Source of the DNA: Amaranthus tricolor
Taxonomy: Eukaryota; Streptophyta; Magnoliopsida; Caryophyllales; Amaranthaceae
DNA length: 64,000 bases
Direction of reading: 5' to 3'
Assembly: GCF_026212465.1 (NCBI RefSeq)
Contig: NC_080057.1
Coordinates: 17,184,124 to 17,248,123 of the forward strand
Shown here piece by piece: positions 34,755 through 47,189 of this stretch. Position 1 is the first letter of the stretch. The number at the start of each line of letters is the position of its first letter. A model generated the notes under the pieces. It saw nothing but the letters and a program-made list of their open reading frames with translations, was not told the origin of the DNA and ran no database searches. The position numbers were made by a program, and so were the translations under genes.

Positions 34755-37700
34755 TCAATTTTTATCGGCACCTTCATCAAACGCGGCTGAGCCACCAGCA
34801 CGGAAATCCAGTTGCTTCTGATACTTCAAGCGTCTCCTTTCATCAAATTCTTCCCAACCCTCGACCTGGAAAAGAGATTCGATACGCTCAAATTCTTTCT
34901 AGTTTCTACACAAAGCACCAGGCACGAACTGAAGTAAACTGTAAAACACTATACCTCGCGAAGCATATCCATAGTTATTTCGGTTTCGTGGAGATCTAAA
35001 GTTGATAGTTTAACGCATTTTTTGAATAAAGTAGATGGCAGTGATTTAAGTCCATTGTTACTAAGATGCAAAGCCTGCATTGAAACGAAAGGATTAAGCT
35101 AAAAGAAACTGAGATCATTCAGATTGCTATTATTAAAAAGGAGTTCAATCACAATGTAACATAATCCGCTTTTTGAATTCGCAATTCGCTTAAATTTACC
35201 CAAGAATAGCCTATAGTCAACCATAATTCACTTTTTTCGATTCATGATTCGTGAGGAGATTGCCGAATCATGTGACACTGTTTAATTACCTTTAAATTTT
35301 GTAGATTGCCAAATGTCTCGGGTAACTCTACAAGAAGATTTGAGGATATATCAACCTGGATAATACGAAAGGAAACAGAAATTTAGAAGATTTAGTCAAA
35401 AACTAGAGCTCATAGCATTGGTAGGAGTTTCAAAAATAAATTCGATCAGAGATATACACCCGAGCGAAGAGCATAATACTATTGAATCACAACGGCTTCA
35501 AACAAAATTTCACCATTTTCTCCCTTTACATGTCCCCATAAATGAACATGCCTTCCCAAATATAAGAGGAAATGATGGGAAAATTATTCACTGATGTAGA
35601 TTTCATGCACAAACATACGATGAGGGAAATAGTTTGAAGGTGTTTAGGGCCCTACTAAGCCCATAATTCTTCACTAAAAATTGAGAAGGCACGGAACTAT
35701 ACCTCAATTAAAGCACTGCAGTCACCTATACAAGAAGGCAAGGTGCTTATCCTGACAAATAAATAAAAAAGTCAATTTAATGACTTTATGAAGTTTTACC
35801 ATTATATGATTCAAATTGATGCAGGATATTAGCTTTGCCAAACCCATGAACCTTAGTAGCTCTTAAATCTGATTATGACAAATAATTAGCCAAACCTAAA
35901 TGATGCTCTTTCAATCCCAAAGAGATTACAACGTATGACACTACATACATAATAAGAAAATGTGGGGACAATAAAATTGTGTAAATAAGATTAAAAGTAA
36001 GAGAAAATGAGATGTTTGGATGAAAATTTTAAAAAGTGGTGGGACAAGTGTCACATGATTTGCCAATTTTCTCGTGAATTGCGAATCGGAAAAGTGAATT
36101 ATGGTCTGTTTTAGGCTATTTTTTTGGTCAATTTGAGTGAATCACAATTTGAAAAGTGAATTAGCCAGCAATTATATAACATTGGGTGGGAACATTACCC
36201 AAAGTAAAAATGTGGCGAAGTTAAAGGAGCTGATTAAAATGGAAAGTGTTGCAATCTCTTAGGGACGGAGAGTAAACGCAAATAAATGAGCATATACAGT
36301 TCATTTTGGCATGAAGACGCAACAAAAACTAGATTCACAAACATGTTGGCATTTTCAGGATTCTCAAAGTAATATAATTACCATAACGGTAGAGTCTACA
36401 CTCTTCATGTTGGGGTTCCAATAGAGGTCGTATCTGACATATAAGTAGAATACCATATATGTTGGATTCAGTGACTAGAGTCTACACACCTGTTGTTGTT
36501 CACTTTCAAAATCTGTAACTTAGTCAATTGACCAAATTCTATTGGAAGACTTTCCAATTTGTTGCCTGCAACAAGTAATTGTTCCAGGGAAGTGAGTGCA
36601 CCCAGCGCAGCAGGTAAATTAGTCAAGCTGCATGATGTATACCATTTGAAATAGTTAAGGACTAAGTCTAAAGATTAAAAAAACAAAATGAGAAAAGAAG
36701 AATTACAACAACGATGCCAAAGGCTTAATTCCAACAATATGGGGTCGGCTATATGAACCAAAGTAAATCAACATAGGAAATCATGGTTAGCAACAATTTT
36801 ACTTTATATGGTACTATATAATACTAATCTATAACTAAGAAAATAAGTTCCAATTATCATCTTATTCTCCTCATCTCTTTGATTCCTATCTATTGTCATA
36901 TGCGCCTTTAAATCCTATCTTTTTTCAACGAAATCTATAAGGTTGAAAAAAATAGGCAAATTTTAAATGATTGATTTTTGTCCTTGGAAATTATTAGGGA
37001 TAAGGCAAAATTTTTGGCCTTGTTATGGGCCAAGGCAATGGCCTCTTTCAACATTGTGTTTCAAACAAGCTATTTAGGAGAATGGAACATGCTAATATAG
37101 TTAGATATCTGAATTATCCAGGGATCTCTCATCCCTATAATGTGTTGCTAAAGTTTCTTTATTAATATTCCCTCAATCCTCTCATTTTTCACCTAGTGTG
37201 AAATGGGTGAAATTTAGTGGAAAGGTAAATTGGTTGCAGAATGAGACAAAAAACAAGTGGAGTTAGAAATAAGTAGTTAAGATGGAGAGAGAGTACAAGT
37301 CTATGGATAAGATTAAAAGAAGTTGTGGGACCATTTCCAAAAAAGGAAAGTGTGCAAAATTAGTGGGACAAATTAAAATGAAAAGTGGTATAAAATAAGA
37401 GGGACGAAGGGGGTAAAAATTTTACTTTATCAAAAAAAAAGATATGCCTATAAAAAGAAAAGAGAATCTCAAAATTCGAGAAGTATGCTACTTTTTGATG
37501 AAATCATAAGAGAGAGCAATAGGTCATGACTAGTAGGATTGATAGGTTTTTATGTGCTGAAAGATGGATTCAGGCATTTTTGGATCTATCATAGGCCTTG
37601 GGATCAGGGGTCATCTTCGATCATTATCCTTATTTTTAGAGTAAGAGAAGTGAGGTCCTACTCCATTACGTTCGAGAATATGTAGTTGGAGCATCATGAA

Positions 37701-40700
37701 TTCCTATCACAAGTGCAGAAGTGGTGACAAAATTTGATGAGGAAGGTTGGGAGGGATTGAAGTTGTAATTTATAACGGTCTACATATAAGGGATTTTAAG
37801 CTTATTGAACCGCAAAGTCCCGTTATGTAACCTGTAATTTAATATCATGGATTAACGACCCTTATAAGATGTTATTTGAACATATTAGTCATTATTATCT
37901 TTTTTCAAAGTGTATTAGACTCTAAAAAGTCTATGATAAGCTTTAATTGAGATATGCTCTAGGATTGAATCCCTACGATAAAATATATTTGTAAATTTAA
38001 AATTCACATTGTGAAGGCAGCGAAACGATTCATAACACCGCGTGGTACCATGTTTGCAACATAGCGATCGTTACCGCAATCGACGATATCTACGATTTTT
38101 TTCTAGGGCAGAGAGAGAAGGCTGGAAGAATGAACAAGAGCATTTGAACTTACTAGAAAACAGAAGAAGGCAACATAAGATGAAGATGAAATGGATAAAG
38201 AAGGTTGTGAATGGAAGGAGGAGAAAATATTTTATTAGGGAACTGGTTAGTGATGATAATTGTATTTTGATAGTAGATGAGATTATAATGAAAGGGTTAT
38301 CCCACTTTTATAAGACTTCATAACTAAAGAAGACAACATGATATACCTTTTGTGGAGGGAATAATGTAGGAGCCTATCAACTATGACATTGGAGCTTGAA
38401 AGGCCAATTGAAATGGAGGAAATTAGAAAGGCAATATGTGAAGCAGAGGGGTGCAACTCTCTAGGTCTCGACGGGTTAGGCAAAATATGATATCCTTTGG
38501 TTTTTCATGAGTTTCATGAGACATTGACAATTTGTAAATGCTTGAATTATAACTTCATTCTTCTAATCCCTAAAAAGCAAGGCATGTTGAAAGCTCGAGA
38601 CTTCAAACCCATTAGTCTCACACTCTCACTACCAATGTTTATAGCATGCATAGCTGAAGCAAGTATTCTTGGTTCAGGTCCTAACACAATTTAAGTGCAA
38701 GGGCAGTTGGAAGTAAATCAATTGTGAAGCAGTATTTTGTACTGACCTCCTGTTGGGCAAATATTTGGGACTGTTGGTATAGGTGAGGAGTCAACTGGTG
38801 CAGCAAAGCAGGTGTGGTGAGTCAGTGTGCATTTGAGGTCTTGATTACGACTTCTACATCAGATCAGGTGCAAATCTGTTGGATCTCAGTTCAGATCCAG
38901 AGCAAGGTCAATGGACAGTCATATCTGCAGCTGCACATCTCCTGCCAGTTTGGTGTGTGCACGGTTTTGGTCAGCTATATCCGCTCAGGGGGTATATAAT
39001 TTCAGTTGGAGTAGAACCAGTTGAAAGACAGTTAAAGGTGCATACCAAAAGCTGCATTTGTTGGCTGGATCAGTTCATGTTCAACTGGGTCAGGTTCACG
39101 CTTACTAGTTCAGTAGGATAGCAGAATCTGTTGAGGAACTGCTGGGTTATAGTCTACATAGGAGGATACGACAGGTTTGTCAATTATGCACCTGGATTCA
39201 TGGGTTGCAAGGTCTGCTAGTTCATTGAAAAAGCAGGAACAGTTCAGACTTGTTAGGACAATCTGTGCAATAATTCATCAACACACAATAGAGCAGCAAT
39301 CAGAGGAGGACAGACAATATTTGATGACAAACAATTTTGTATTGATTGCTCTATATTTTGTTTGATAGATTAATCCATAGGTTGTTGAAGTAATTAGCAG
39401 GTAGTTAGAGCCAAGTGGGTTTTTAATGTTAAGAATCATGTGCCTAGCATGTGCTCACTAAAAAATCATGTAATCCTAAGCTTTTCGTCACATAGGCTCA
39501 TTCGTAAAGGGAGCTTTTGGATGATTAATAAAATACATTTTAAGAGATTAGAATATTAGAGAGAGGTGTTCTCTTTCAAGGGGTATTGCATGTTGCTTTT
39601 CCTAACCTGGATTCTTCCTTTGTGAGTGAAGCAAAGAGAGATCGAGCAAAATTCCACAAAAATCAACGTGAGTGAAGCTTTGATTGAGAGTTGGAGGACA
39701 AGGGCTTATTGGTGAGTGAAATCAAGTGATTTTTAATTCAATATTAGTTTCACCAGATCATATCCATCCATTTATGCAATATAAATTATAGGGTCCACTA
39801 AATTCTTCATTCAATCACATCGATTGGATTCTTGGATTTATGATCAAATCTTGAGTCCAAATTCAGTGCAAATTGGTATCAGAGCTATAAGTCCTTGTGG
39901 GGTGAAGATTTCAATTGGTTTTGATGAGAAGATATGCAAAAAATCAAAATATTGAAGTTGACTAAACATAGCAAATTTTGGGGTTGAAGATGACATCATT
40001 TTGGAGGTGTTCTTGCGGCTCATTTTCAAAACTTAGCACAGTATACTTCTTTGAGTTATGGAAGTTTTGGCATTGGAATCATTGGATATGGTGTTATGGT
40101 TACGGAGATATGCAATTTTCTTTTTAGACGGCCTAAAAACTGAGTAAATTTGGGGAGCTTGGTAAGTTGTCTTCAAAAACCTATCAAGATTTTCTTTTGC
40201 TTTCATCTTTTACCATAATAAGCATTCTTTAAACACAAACCATATCATTTGTTACCTTTTCATTATTTTTGTAGCTTTCTTGAAGCACCCATTGATTGCT
40301 TGTTTTGCAAAAATACAAGAGGATTTCTTTTTGTTTTTCTTCGGTATTTTCTTTCTTTTCACCTTCATTTGAAGGTTTTTTCATTGTTTCTTTTTTTATT
40401 TTTCCTATTTTGAGTCTAGTTTTACGTGGTGCTTGTTGGAAATATTTAGATTTGTGGAGATTAAGATGTGCATGTGTTTTTGACCAAGGCACAAATTATA
40501 ATCAAACTACATGTTTGGGGAAAATTTTTGAACAGTGCCACATATTTAAATAATTTCAATTAAAAATATTTGTAGACATATTGGAGTTTGTTTTCACCAA
40601 GTTTCATCAAACTTCGAGGTGGTTTGATTTACATTTAATACGGTAACTCCTCAATTTGTGCACCTATATTTCAGAAATTTTGCACATATTTTCAAAACTC

Positions 40701-43388
40701 CTTTTGTTTTTCTTTCTTTCTTAATCCCATCCTTTTATATTGTTGCCATACTTCATTCTTGGGAATATTATTGAGTAGAGATGAAATCATCAAGAGCAAA
40801 CATGAACATGCAAAAAAAAAATGATAAAGCTGAGAATGCATTGGAGAAGCTAACTTATGCAATGGATAAATCCACTCTAGAAGTTATGAAAATGAGGAAG
40901 CAAGACTTAAAAGGTTGCTGGATGTTTGCATACAACAATGTGATTGGGTTAAATACAAGCATGGTTCTGAACAATTGGACCATGTTTGGAGTCAAGAGAG
41001 AAAAGTGAGTAGACGGATGTTTCTTCTTCCATAAAAGAAAAAATTTCAACAAAGATCAGATCAATAACAACAATTTGAAATTTGAATTACATTCCTACAC
41101 ATCAATATAAGCTTAGATCCAATTCTTTTCTTTGGCTTCTTATTCCTATTGTCTAACAATCTTTATTCATATAACACCATATCCGGGAGATGTGACACAC
41201 CCTTTAATACGACAACTTAGAAACCATTCATATTTAAAATTACACTGGTCTAGGGGTGAAGCGTAAAGTTAAAGAGAGAATGGAAAATCCTAAAAGCTTG
41301 TCTATACAATTGCTTACATTATCTTCATAGAGATTTTCTTATAAGAGAAATCTTTCTTATTGAGATTGAAGCTCTTACTTTGCCTAGAGTTTGCGCCAAT
41401 GATATAGGACTATATGGGTAGGTGATTCAGTATAACATCAAAAGTTCTCAATTTTATTAGCTTAATAAGAGTACGTATGAAAAGTAATCAATAACTTTTA
41501 CTCCTAACTACAGGTAAAAGATTTATAGAAAAAGAAAAACGACATCACAAAAAGGGAGGCCTCTCTTATTAAGACTAAAGCACTTACCAATTTTGACTCA
41601 AACAAAGGTATGTTAAGCCCTTCAACTCATTTAGCCCTTGCCAGCTTATTGAATCATCTGAAATGTCATTTGCATTCAAGATCAATTTCTACAAAACCAG
41701 AAATTTAAGCAATGTTACACATCCCACAAACTTCTTAAAGGATGAAAGCTTCACATCACTATAGAATTCCGAAAATCTAATAGTTCTTTACCTGAAGATT
41801 TTTCATGCAGCTAATTTTCACCGATATTTCACTTATAGAGTTTTTGCTGAGATCAAGCACTCTAGCAGAAGATCCACAATCCCATACTTCATCAGGTATA
41901 GCCTTCAGATTTCCATTTACAAAAAAATTAAACTTAATCGGACTCCTATTCAAACAAAGTTATTAAATCTCCAAGAAACCAAACAAAGAGATCGTACAAT
42001 GTCAACATAAATATTGCATCAACGCCTCCAAACAGATTCCCTCCCTTGGCAGGGTAAGTGTGAATTAAGCATGAACAATACTCTAGACCCTTGGTATAGT
42101 AAAATGATATCCAAGCTACCCTTGGACTTCATTTCATACTCAAATGCCCTGATTAACAATTGACGCCATCTAAAAAGTGAGAAAACCACAAAGTTCCTGG
42201 GATAATCCATCTTTGGAAGGAAGTCAACATTCCTAAGTCAGCTACTCTTGTGAGAGATCGTCTCTCGGTGAGATAACCTCAAACGAGAAGCTCATACGCT
42301 AATAATTGTATTAGTTGGTCTATTCAACCCATGTATAAAGAATGTCTCACGGTCAGACTCTCTCACACAAGAATTTGTGCTCCTAAGGACTAAGGATACA
42401 ATCAAACATAAAAATGTTATTTTACTTGAACTTGAAAACTTATACTTCTATAAGACATGGATACATGAAGAAACACTCTTCTAATTTACAAAAATCCCAT
42501 CAATACCCAATACCCATGTACTCCAAAAGTGCCACATTGTGTCCACGATCCAACACGGGTACATAAGTAAAACATTAAGTTCAAGTTGAATGCCCTAAAT
42601 ATACAGTTGTAAACATTTTTACCAATAAGAACACATAACACATCAATTATCATCTTGAAAAACATGGGGCAAAATACAGACTATTTAAATTCTTATATCA
42701 AACCAAAACTCCATAAACATTACTTTAAATCAGGTAAATAATCCAACAAATTATACCTTTAATTGAGACTCAGACAAACCAATAACGCCAATGATCTTCC
42801 ACCGTTCAATCCTCGTCTTATTCACTGCCACTGGAGCTCCAAATTTAACTTTATCTTTATTTATTTTCTCTACAATTTTTTGATAATTTGAAACTACTGG
42901 TGCATTCTTTATCTTTGGACCTTCCTTTAAAAACCAAAAATTTAAAAATATTATTAACTATATAACTTTAATCAAATTAAAAATATGTTCCCATCCCTTA
43001 ACCTATTATGTACTAAAAAAAAAATTATATATATATATATATATATATGTACCCCTTGATGAAGACCTTGAGAAGCCATGAGCATGATTTTGGACCCATT
43101 TGTAATATTCGAAGCTTTCAATGTCTTCGAATCTTCTAAAACATTTCCTAAAATAATAATATTAATTGGTATTATTGAATGGATCAAAAAAATTGATGAA
43201 TGAAAAAGAGAAAAGAAAAAACCTTTGTGAATGAGTTTTTGACCACGAGGAAGAACATTGGTGGAGGATTTGAGGAGGAGTTTAAGGTCAGCAATGGTGG
43301 AATTCAGATTCATAGAAAGGGGAATTGTTTGACCTCCGAATTTTATTTGCAATTTTACGAGTTCTTCTGAATTTACATGTTTTTCCAT
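34755..43388 (-). CDS. Ubiquitin-like domain plus leucine-rich-repeat protein (At2g30105 type)
   Basis: Ten exons on the minus strand: 43223-43388, 43053-43147, 42757-42924, 41792-41902, 41588-41688, 36490-36627, 35703-35751, 35290-35355, 34955-35074, 34755-34865. All joins are GT/AG and in phase, giving 374 aa. The start is the ATG at 43388 (MEKHVNSEELVKLQIKFGG). Residues about 8-85 form a ubiquitin-like fold ('STIADLKLLLKSSTNVLPRG', 'GSKIMLMASQGLHQG'). There follows a linker with 'RIERWKIIGVIGLSESQLK', then LRRs of the plant intracellular type ('LTNLPAALGALTSLEQLLVA', 'GNKLESLPIEFGQL', 'LVELPETFGNLQNL', 'GLKSLPSTLFKKC'). The tail is 'EEFDERRRLKYQKQLDFRAG'. The UBL is N-terminal with no processed di-Gly end, so it is a domain and not a conjugated tag. 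There is no signal peptide or membrane segment. The molecular role is unknown to me. Intron 5 (36628-41587) is swollen by retroelements. Confidence 0.94.
37168..37413. mobile_element. MITE, family C copy 3
   Basis: Flanked by TA at 37166-37167 and 37414-37415. The left end TTCCCTCAATCCTCTC is matched inverted by GAGGGACGAAGGGGG. The interior is closely related to 30619-30877, including 'ATAAGATTAAAAGAAG'. Confidence 0.82.
38100..38750 (+). pseudogene. L1-type LINE ORF2 fragment
   Basis: Readings in different frames give 'ENRRRQHKMKMKWIKK' near 38157, 'ERPIEMEEIRKAICEAEG' then 'CNSLGLDGLG' near 38400-38480, and 'NFILLIPKKQGMLKARDFKP' then 'ISLTLS' near 38550-38625. These are the spacer and the start of the RT domain of a plant LINE. 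Frameshifts and stops separate them. The fragment stops where the LTR begins at 38751, so the LTR probably inserted into or next to it. It is a different LINE lineage from 15063-21687. Confidence 0.75.
38751..39870 (+). mobile_element. LTR of an LTR retrotransposon (5' LTR, 1120 bp)
   Basis: Begins TGTTGGGCAAAT and ends ATTCAGTGCA, three bases before the primer-binding site at 39874. A TATA box TATATAAT is at 38993-39000, and a poly(A)-like AATAAA near 39525. The downstream boundary is anchored by the PBS; the upstream boundary is chosen from the TG...CA rule. No second LTR was found before the gene's exon 5, so the element is truncated. Confidence 0.72.
39874..39885 (+). other. Primer-binding site complementary to initiator tRNA-Met
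   Basis: TGGTATCAGAGC is the standard plant retrotransposon PBS for tRNA-iMet, correctly placed just after an LTR end. The following sequence (to about 41050) would be the leader/gag start, but only a short frame at 40781-41008 is open and it is not recognisable. Confidence 0.9.
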
Positions 43389-43599
43389 TTTCACTAGTTT
43401 TTTCTGGAGTGTTGCTGTTTCAGTTCAGTTATTGCCTCTCGGATAATTATTTGGAATTTGGAGTTCTCTTTTTTGTCTTTCACTTCTCCATTTCACAAAC
43501 TTCAAATACTTTTTATAATCTCTTTTTTCTCTAATTTTTTTAATAAATCTCTAAATATTTTAAAAAAACACTTAAAATTATACAACAAATCTTAAATAG

Positions 43600-44260
43600 G
43601 ACTGTTTTAAAATTAGGGCGTTCTTGATAACTCCCTTATCTATTTTATATGTGATCACTTTTAAAGTTTATGTGGCCTTTTTTTGTAAGGTCTATCTGAT
43701 CACCTTGAAAAGCCTATGTGATCACTTTTAAAGCTTATATGATCATTTTATGTGATTACTTTTAAGGCTTATGCAATCACTTTTAAAGCTCATGGAGATT
43801 GTGTTTGATGGTGGCAAACTGGTGGTGGACTTGAAAATTAAAAATAATCGCATATGTCTTAAAAGTAATCACATAGGCCTTAAAAGTAATCACATAGATC
43901 TTGCAAGTGATCACATATACTTTAAAAGTATTCACTTATAATTGTCAAAGTGATCACACATGCTTTAAAAGTGATTACATAAGCCTTATAAGTGATCATA
44001 TATGCTTTTAAAGTAACCCATAAGCTTTAAAAGTGATCATACAGTAAATTAAAAATGATCACATAGGTCTTAAAGTTGATCACATATGCTTTATAAATAA
44101 TCACTTATAATAGTAAAAAGTGATCACATATGTTTTAAAAGTGATCACATAAGCCATAAAAGTGATCACATAAATGTTATCACGTAAGTCTTAAAACTAA
44201 TCACATATTTGTATGAGTTGGTCCTAATTTTAGGATCGCCGCATACAAGATTGCCTCGAA
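43600..44260. repeat. Degenerate 20-bp repeat array with TGATCA palindromes, in two opposed arms
   Basis: The left arm (about 43650-43795) carries units such as ATGTGATCACTTTTAAAGC. The right arm (about 43840-44215) carries the reverse orientation, GTGATCACATAAGCCTTAAA and variants, more than a dozen in total. The outer flanks share an inverted CCTAATTTTA phrase (near 43612 and 44221). Together they look like a foldback element built from a minisatellite. No coding frame. Confidence 0.72.
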
Positions 44261-44993
44261 ATTATAAATATTTTTTTAACTGAGTTTGTTTTGGCAATTT
44301 ACCAAATGAATAGACAAATGTCAAACAAAAAATGCATATTCTTAGATAAAACATGTCATGTCGAGACTCTCTAAAAAAACAGGATTTTAAATCATCATTA
44401 TCTGCAAATAGGGCTTAGATATCAAATCATATCATTATATTTCAAATCTTCAAATAATCGATTATTTGCACATTTATAATAGTGATTAAAAATATTTTTC
44501 TATGAAGAAAATCATTTTGGCCTAATTAGAATAATAAACACGGTCTATCATCCAATTCAAACCTTTTCAACGGCCTAAGATATAGAGAAGGTTGACCTAC
44601 TTTCGCATGAAAAGTCAAATTTTTTATGTTAAACTTATTTTTATTTGTTTATAAGTTGTGATTAAAAAATCCACAAAAGATACTTAGTAACATTTATTTT
44701 GCTAAAAGATTCACAATCTTATTTTAAGTACTCGGTTTAAATATATTTTAGAAAGGGGTTAAATAGAATTTATATGTATTTTTTTATTAGGATCCTAACA
44801 AACAGGATTATCAAGATCCTATGTTCTCCATAACATATTACAAATGTGTTTGAAAACCTAAATAGTTATAAGTAGACCAATAAAGTAGTTAGTATTGTTA
44901 GGTGCAAAAGTTAAAGGACTATTTCAACAACTTGTATGGACCAATAAAAAATATAATTATTTGACAAGGATGATAAATTATAAATACACTAGT

Positions 44994-44995
44994 AC

Positions 44996-45038
<43 letters not shown>

Positions 45039-45040
45039 GT
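44994..45040. repeat. Short (AAT)n-(ATT)n palindrome
   Basis: AAT repeats run directly into ATT repeats at about 45017, giving a perfect self-complementary hairpin, a small version of the 13957-14065 structure. Confidence 0.88.
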
Positions 45041-45535
45041 ATACAATGAGGTATCTCAAAATCTCAATACTAGTATTTTATATTTTATTTTTATTATGAT
45101 ACATATTCATAGCATAAATTTATTCTATATATTATAGTACAATAAAATGTTCATAGACCATTATGCGTTTATTTTTATTTGTTTTTTACAATCATATGAG
45201 ATGCAATAAACACACACAATCATATGTGATCCAATTTAATTTTTTATAAATTAACAAACTAACACATTTGTACATTGTACGAGAACGTACACCAGTCCAT
45301 AACCAAATCACATACGTCAACGGGTATAATTATATTTCATACTTTTATTACTATATTTATTATTATCAGCTTTTTTTTTTATTTTGATTCCTAATTTACT
45401 CTTTGCCATATTATTCATTTAATCTTGTCATCACAACAACAAACAGTCGAATACAACAAGTCAAAAACACATAGCAAAGTTTACTCGATGGGATGCAATT
45501 CATTATGTACATCAAGTTTTTGAAAGACATATTCT

Positions 45536-45935
45536 CTCCTTTTTTTTTTTTCAAATGTCTCATTTGCTTTTTGCACGTTTGTAATGCACTAATTCAATCT
45601 TTAATATCTCTAATTGTGCATAATTACAAATTATAAAAATAGATAATAAAATACCTTTCTCGATCCAAGAGACTCTTTGACCGCACTCTCCTTTATGGGT
45701 ATGAGCTGATGTCTTTTTTCCCTTCTCAAACCCTGATCATAGTTTTCTATGAGTGGGATACACTGAGTATGATGATAATGATGATATTAAAATACCTTAT
45801 GTTGAGATGAATCAAACAAGATCCCATTTGACTATGCTTTAATTTATAGATTAAGAATAAATCACAAATTAAGAGTGGTTGATGAATAGTACTCAAAAAG
45901 CAAATAGGACGTTTAAAAAGAAGCGGAGGTAGTAT
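45536..45935. mobile_element. MITE, family F copy 2, with a nested retroposon
   Basis: Left 'CATTTGCTTTTTGCACG' and right 'AAGCGGAGGTAG' ends, with interior 'CACAAATTAAGAGTGGTTGA' matching the copy at 5012-5263. It is split by a 130-bp insertion at 45658-45787. Bounds are approximate on the left. Confidence 0.65.
45658..45787 (+). mobile_element. Short non-LTR retroposon (SINE-like or truncated RTE) with 11-bp target duplication
   Basis: 130 bp flanked by TAAAATACCTT at 45647-45657 and 45788-45798. It ends in GGGATACACTGAGTATGATG and an ATGATG-rich tail. Its 3' half resembles the 3' end of the RTE LINE at 32622-34216 read on the minus strand ('TTTTTTCCC...', 'AAACCCTG', GATGAT tail). It is either a tiny truncated copy or a SINE that borrowed that tail. 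Confidence 0.72.
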
Positions 45936-46024
45936 TAAATAAAGTCGATCTTATAACAATAATTATATATTAAAATTGATGATATTAGAGCTAGTGTGTC
46001 AAAACAGAATCATCATATTATAAT

Positions 46025-46385
46025 GAGGAATTCCATGTGATAATCCTTAATTTTCGACTTTTCCACGTGGTAGACAAACCTTTTTTTGAATCCATGTGGT
46101 GACCTTTACCTTAAAATTTTTCCATGTGGTAGACAAAGAGACTTTTTTTAGTTAACTTAGCGTTATTTTTATCCAACATAATGACATTTTATCAAAAAAA
46201 AAAACATCGTGATCAATACTTAATTTCGAAATTCAATTGAAATCAATACTTAATTTAACCAGAAACTTAACAATTTGACTACCACATGAAAAATTTGAAA
46301 GTTTAAGAAACCACGCGAATTTAAAAAATATTTGTGAAAAAGCCAAAAACTCAGAGTCACCACGTGAAATTTCTCTATTATAAAT
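46025..46385. mobile_element. Foldback/MITE element with CCACGTGG motifs, second copy
   Basis: Left 'GAATTCCATGTGATAATCC' and 'TTCCACGTGGTAGACAAAC' oppose right 'ACTACCACATG' and 'GTCACCACGTGAAATTTCTC'. Same family as 29479-30490 but without the nested MITE. Confidence 0.62.
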
Positions 46386-46654
46386 ATCTATAAATTAATG
46401 AAATGGAAGGGGACCAAAACCTAAGGAGTTTTAGTGAAGAGGAAGACAAAACCTAAATAATGGTATTCACTAAAGGTGTGCCTTCGAAACATCGTATTGA
46501 TTTTGGTTCAAGTGTATTGAATCTGTTACAAGTCGGGTAAATATGAGATCGTCATGTATGCTTTGAACACCTCTAGTATTCATTATAATAACAATGATGA
46601 AAATTTGATCATGAAATTTTTTTCAAGTTTGTATTACCGCCAAATATTACATCT

Positions 46655-46965
46655 CTAAGTGGTATTACATTGGAATAAGTTTGTGAAGAAAACGACCTGA
46701 TTGAAGGTGAACAAACAATTTGTCAAAAGATTATCTAACCAAAATTATTCTAGCGGACCGTTAGGTTGTCAATATTAAATGATAAGAACGGTAATGAAAA
46801 TTTAGTCAATTTTAATTTATTAGGAAAAATCTCTTGATATGTTTGATAGTCATGCTTGTTTTGCATCAATCATCCTATTTTTTTACAAAATTCATTTCAA
46901 CGCATTATCATTTGAAGATGTTGCATTAGATGGTAACGAAAATTATAAAACAAACAAAACTTTTT
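46655..46965. mobile_element. MITE, family E copy
   Basis: Contains 'GTTTGTGAAGAAAACGACC' then TGATTGAAGG, and an inverted arm 'AATCATCCTATTTTTTTACA' then AAATTCATTTC. Related to the split copy at 32515-34345 and to 62080-62385. Bounds approximate. Confidence 0.55.
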
Positions 46966-47189
46966 ATGACCAGAGTTTTATTACTACAAAAATGACATAA
47001 TATGTTACATGAAAATTTACATCAATAATCAATCCTACTACCACAATTCAGCATTTACAACGAAACATCATACAACTTATTAAAGAGTTGCTAAACTTCA
47101 AATGGCACTCTTTTCATAAGATTGTCCAAATGTCCAACTATTAGTAACTATTATTATAGGTAGAATCTTAAATGTTGTAGTAAAAAAAA

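Larger units (their letters stand above)
36628..41587 (-). other. 5-kb intron 5 of the UBL-LRR gene, with retroelement insertions
   Basis: Lies between exon 5 (ending LSQN) and exon 6 (starting with LTNLPAAL). The phase-2 join makes a Cys codon from TG and C. It contains a family C MITE, an L1-type LINE remnant and an LTR with PBS, all on the opposite strand to or independent of the gene. 40000-41560 has no feature I recognise apart from the leader after the PBS. Confidence 0.8.

Noticed and set aside
42972..43394. Single-exon reading of the first UBL exons with a GTG start
   Set aside because: The frame runs through an intron (43148-43222) with good splice sites. The ATG at 43388 and a two-exon structure match the family.
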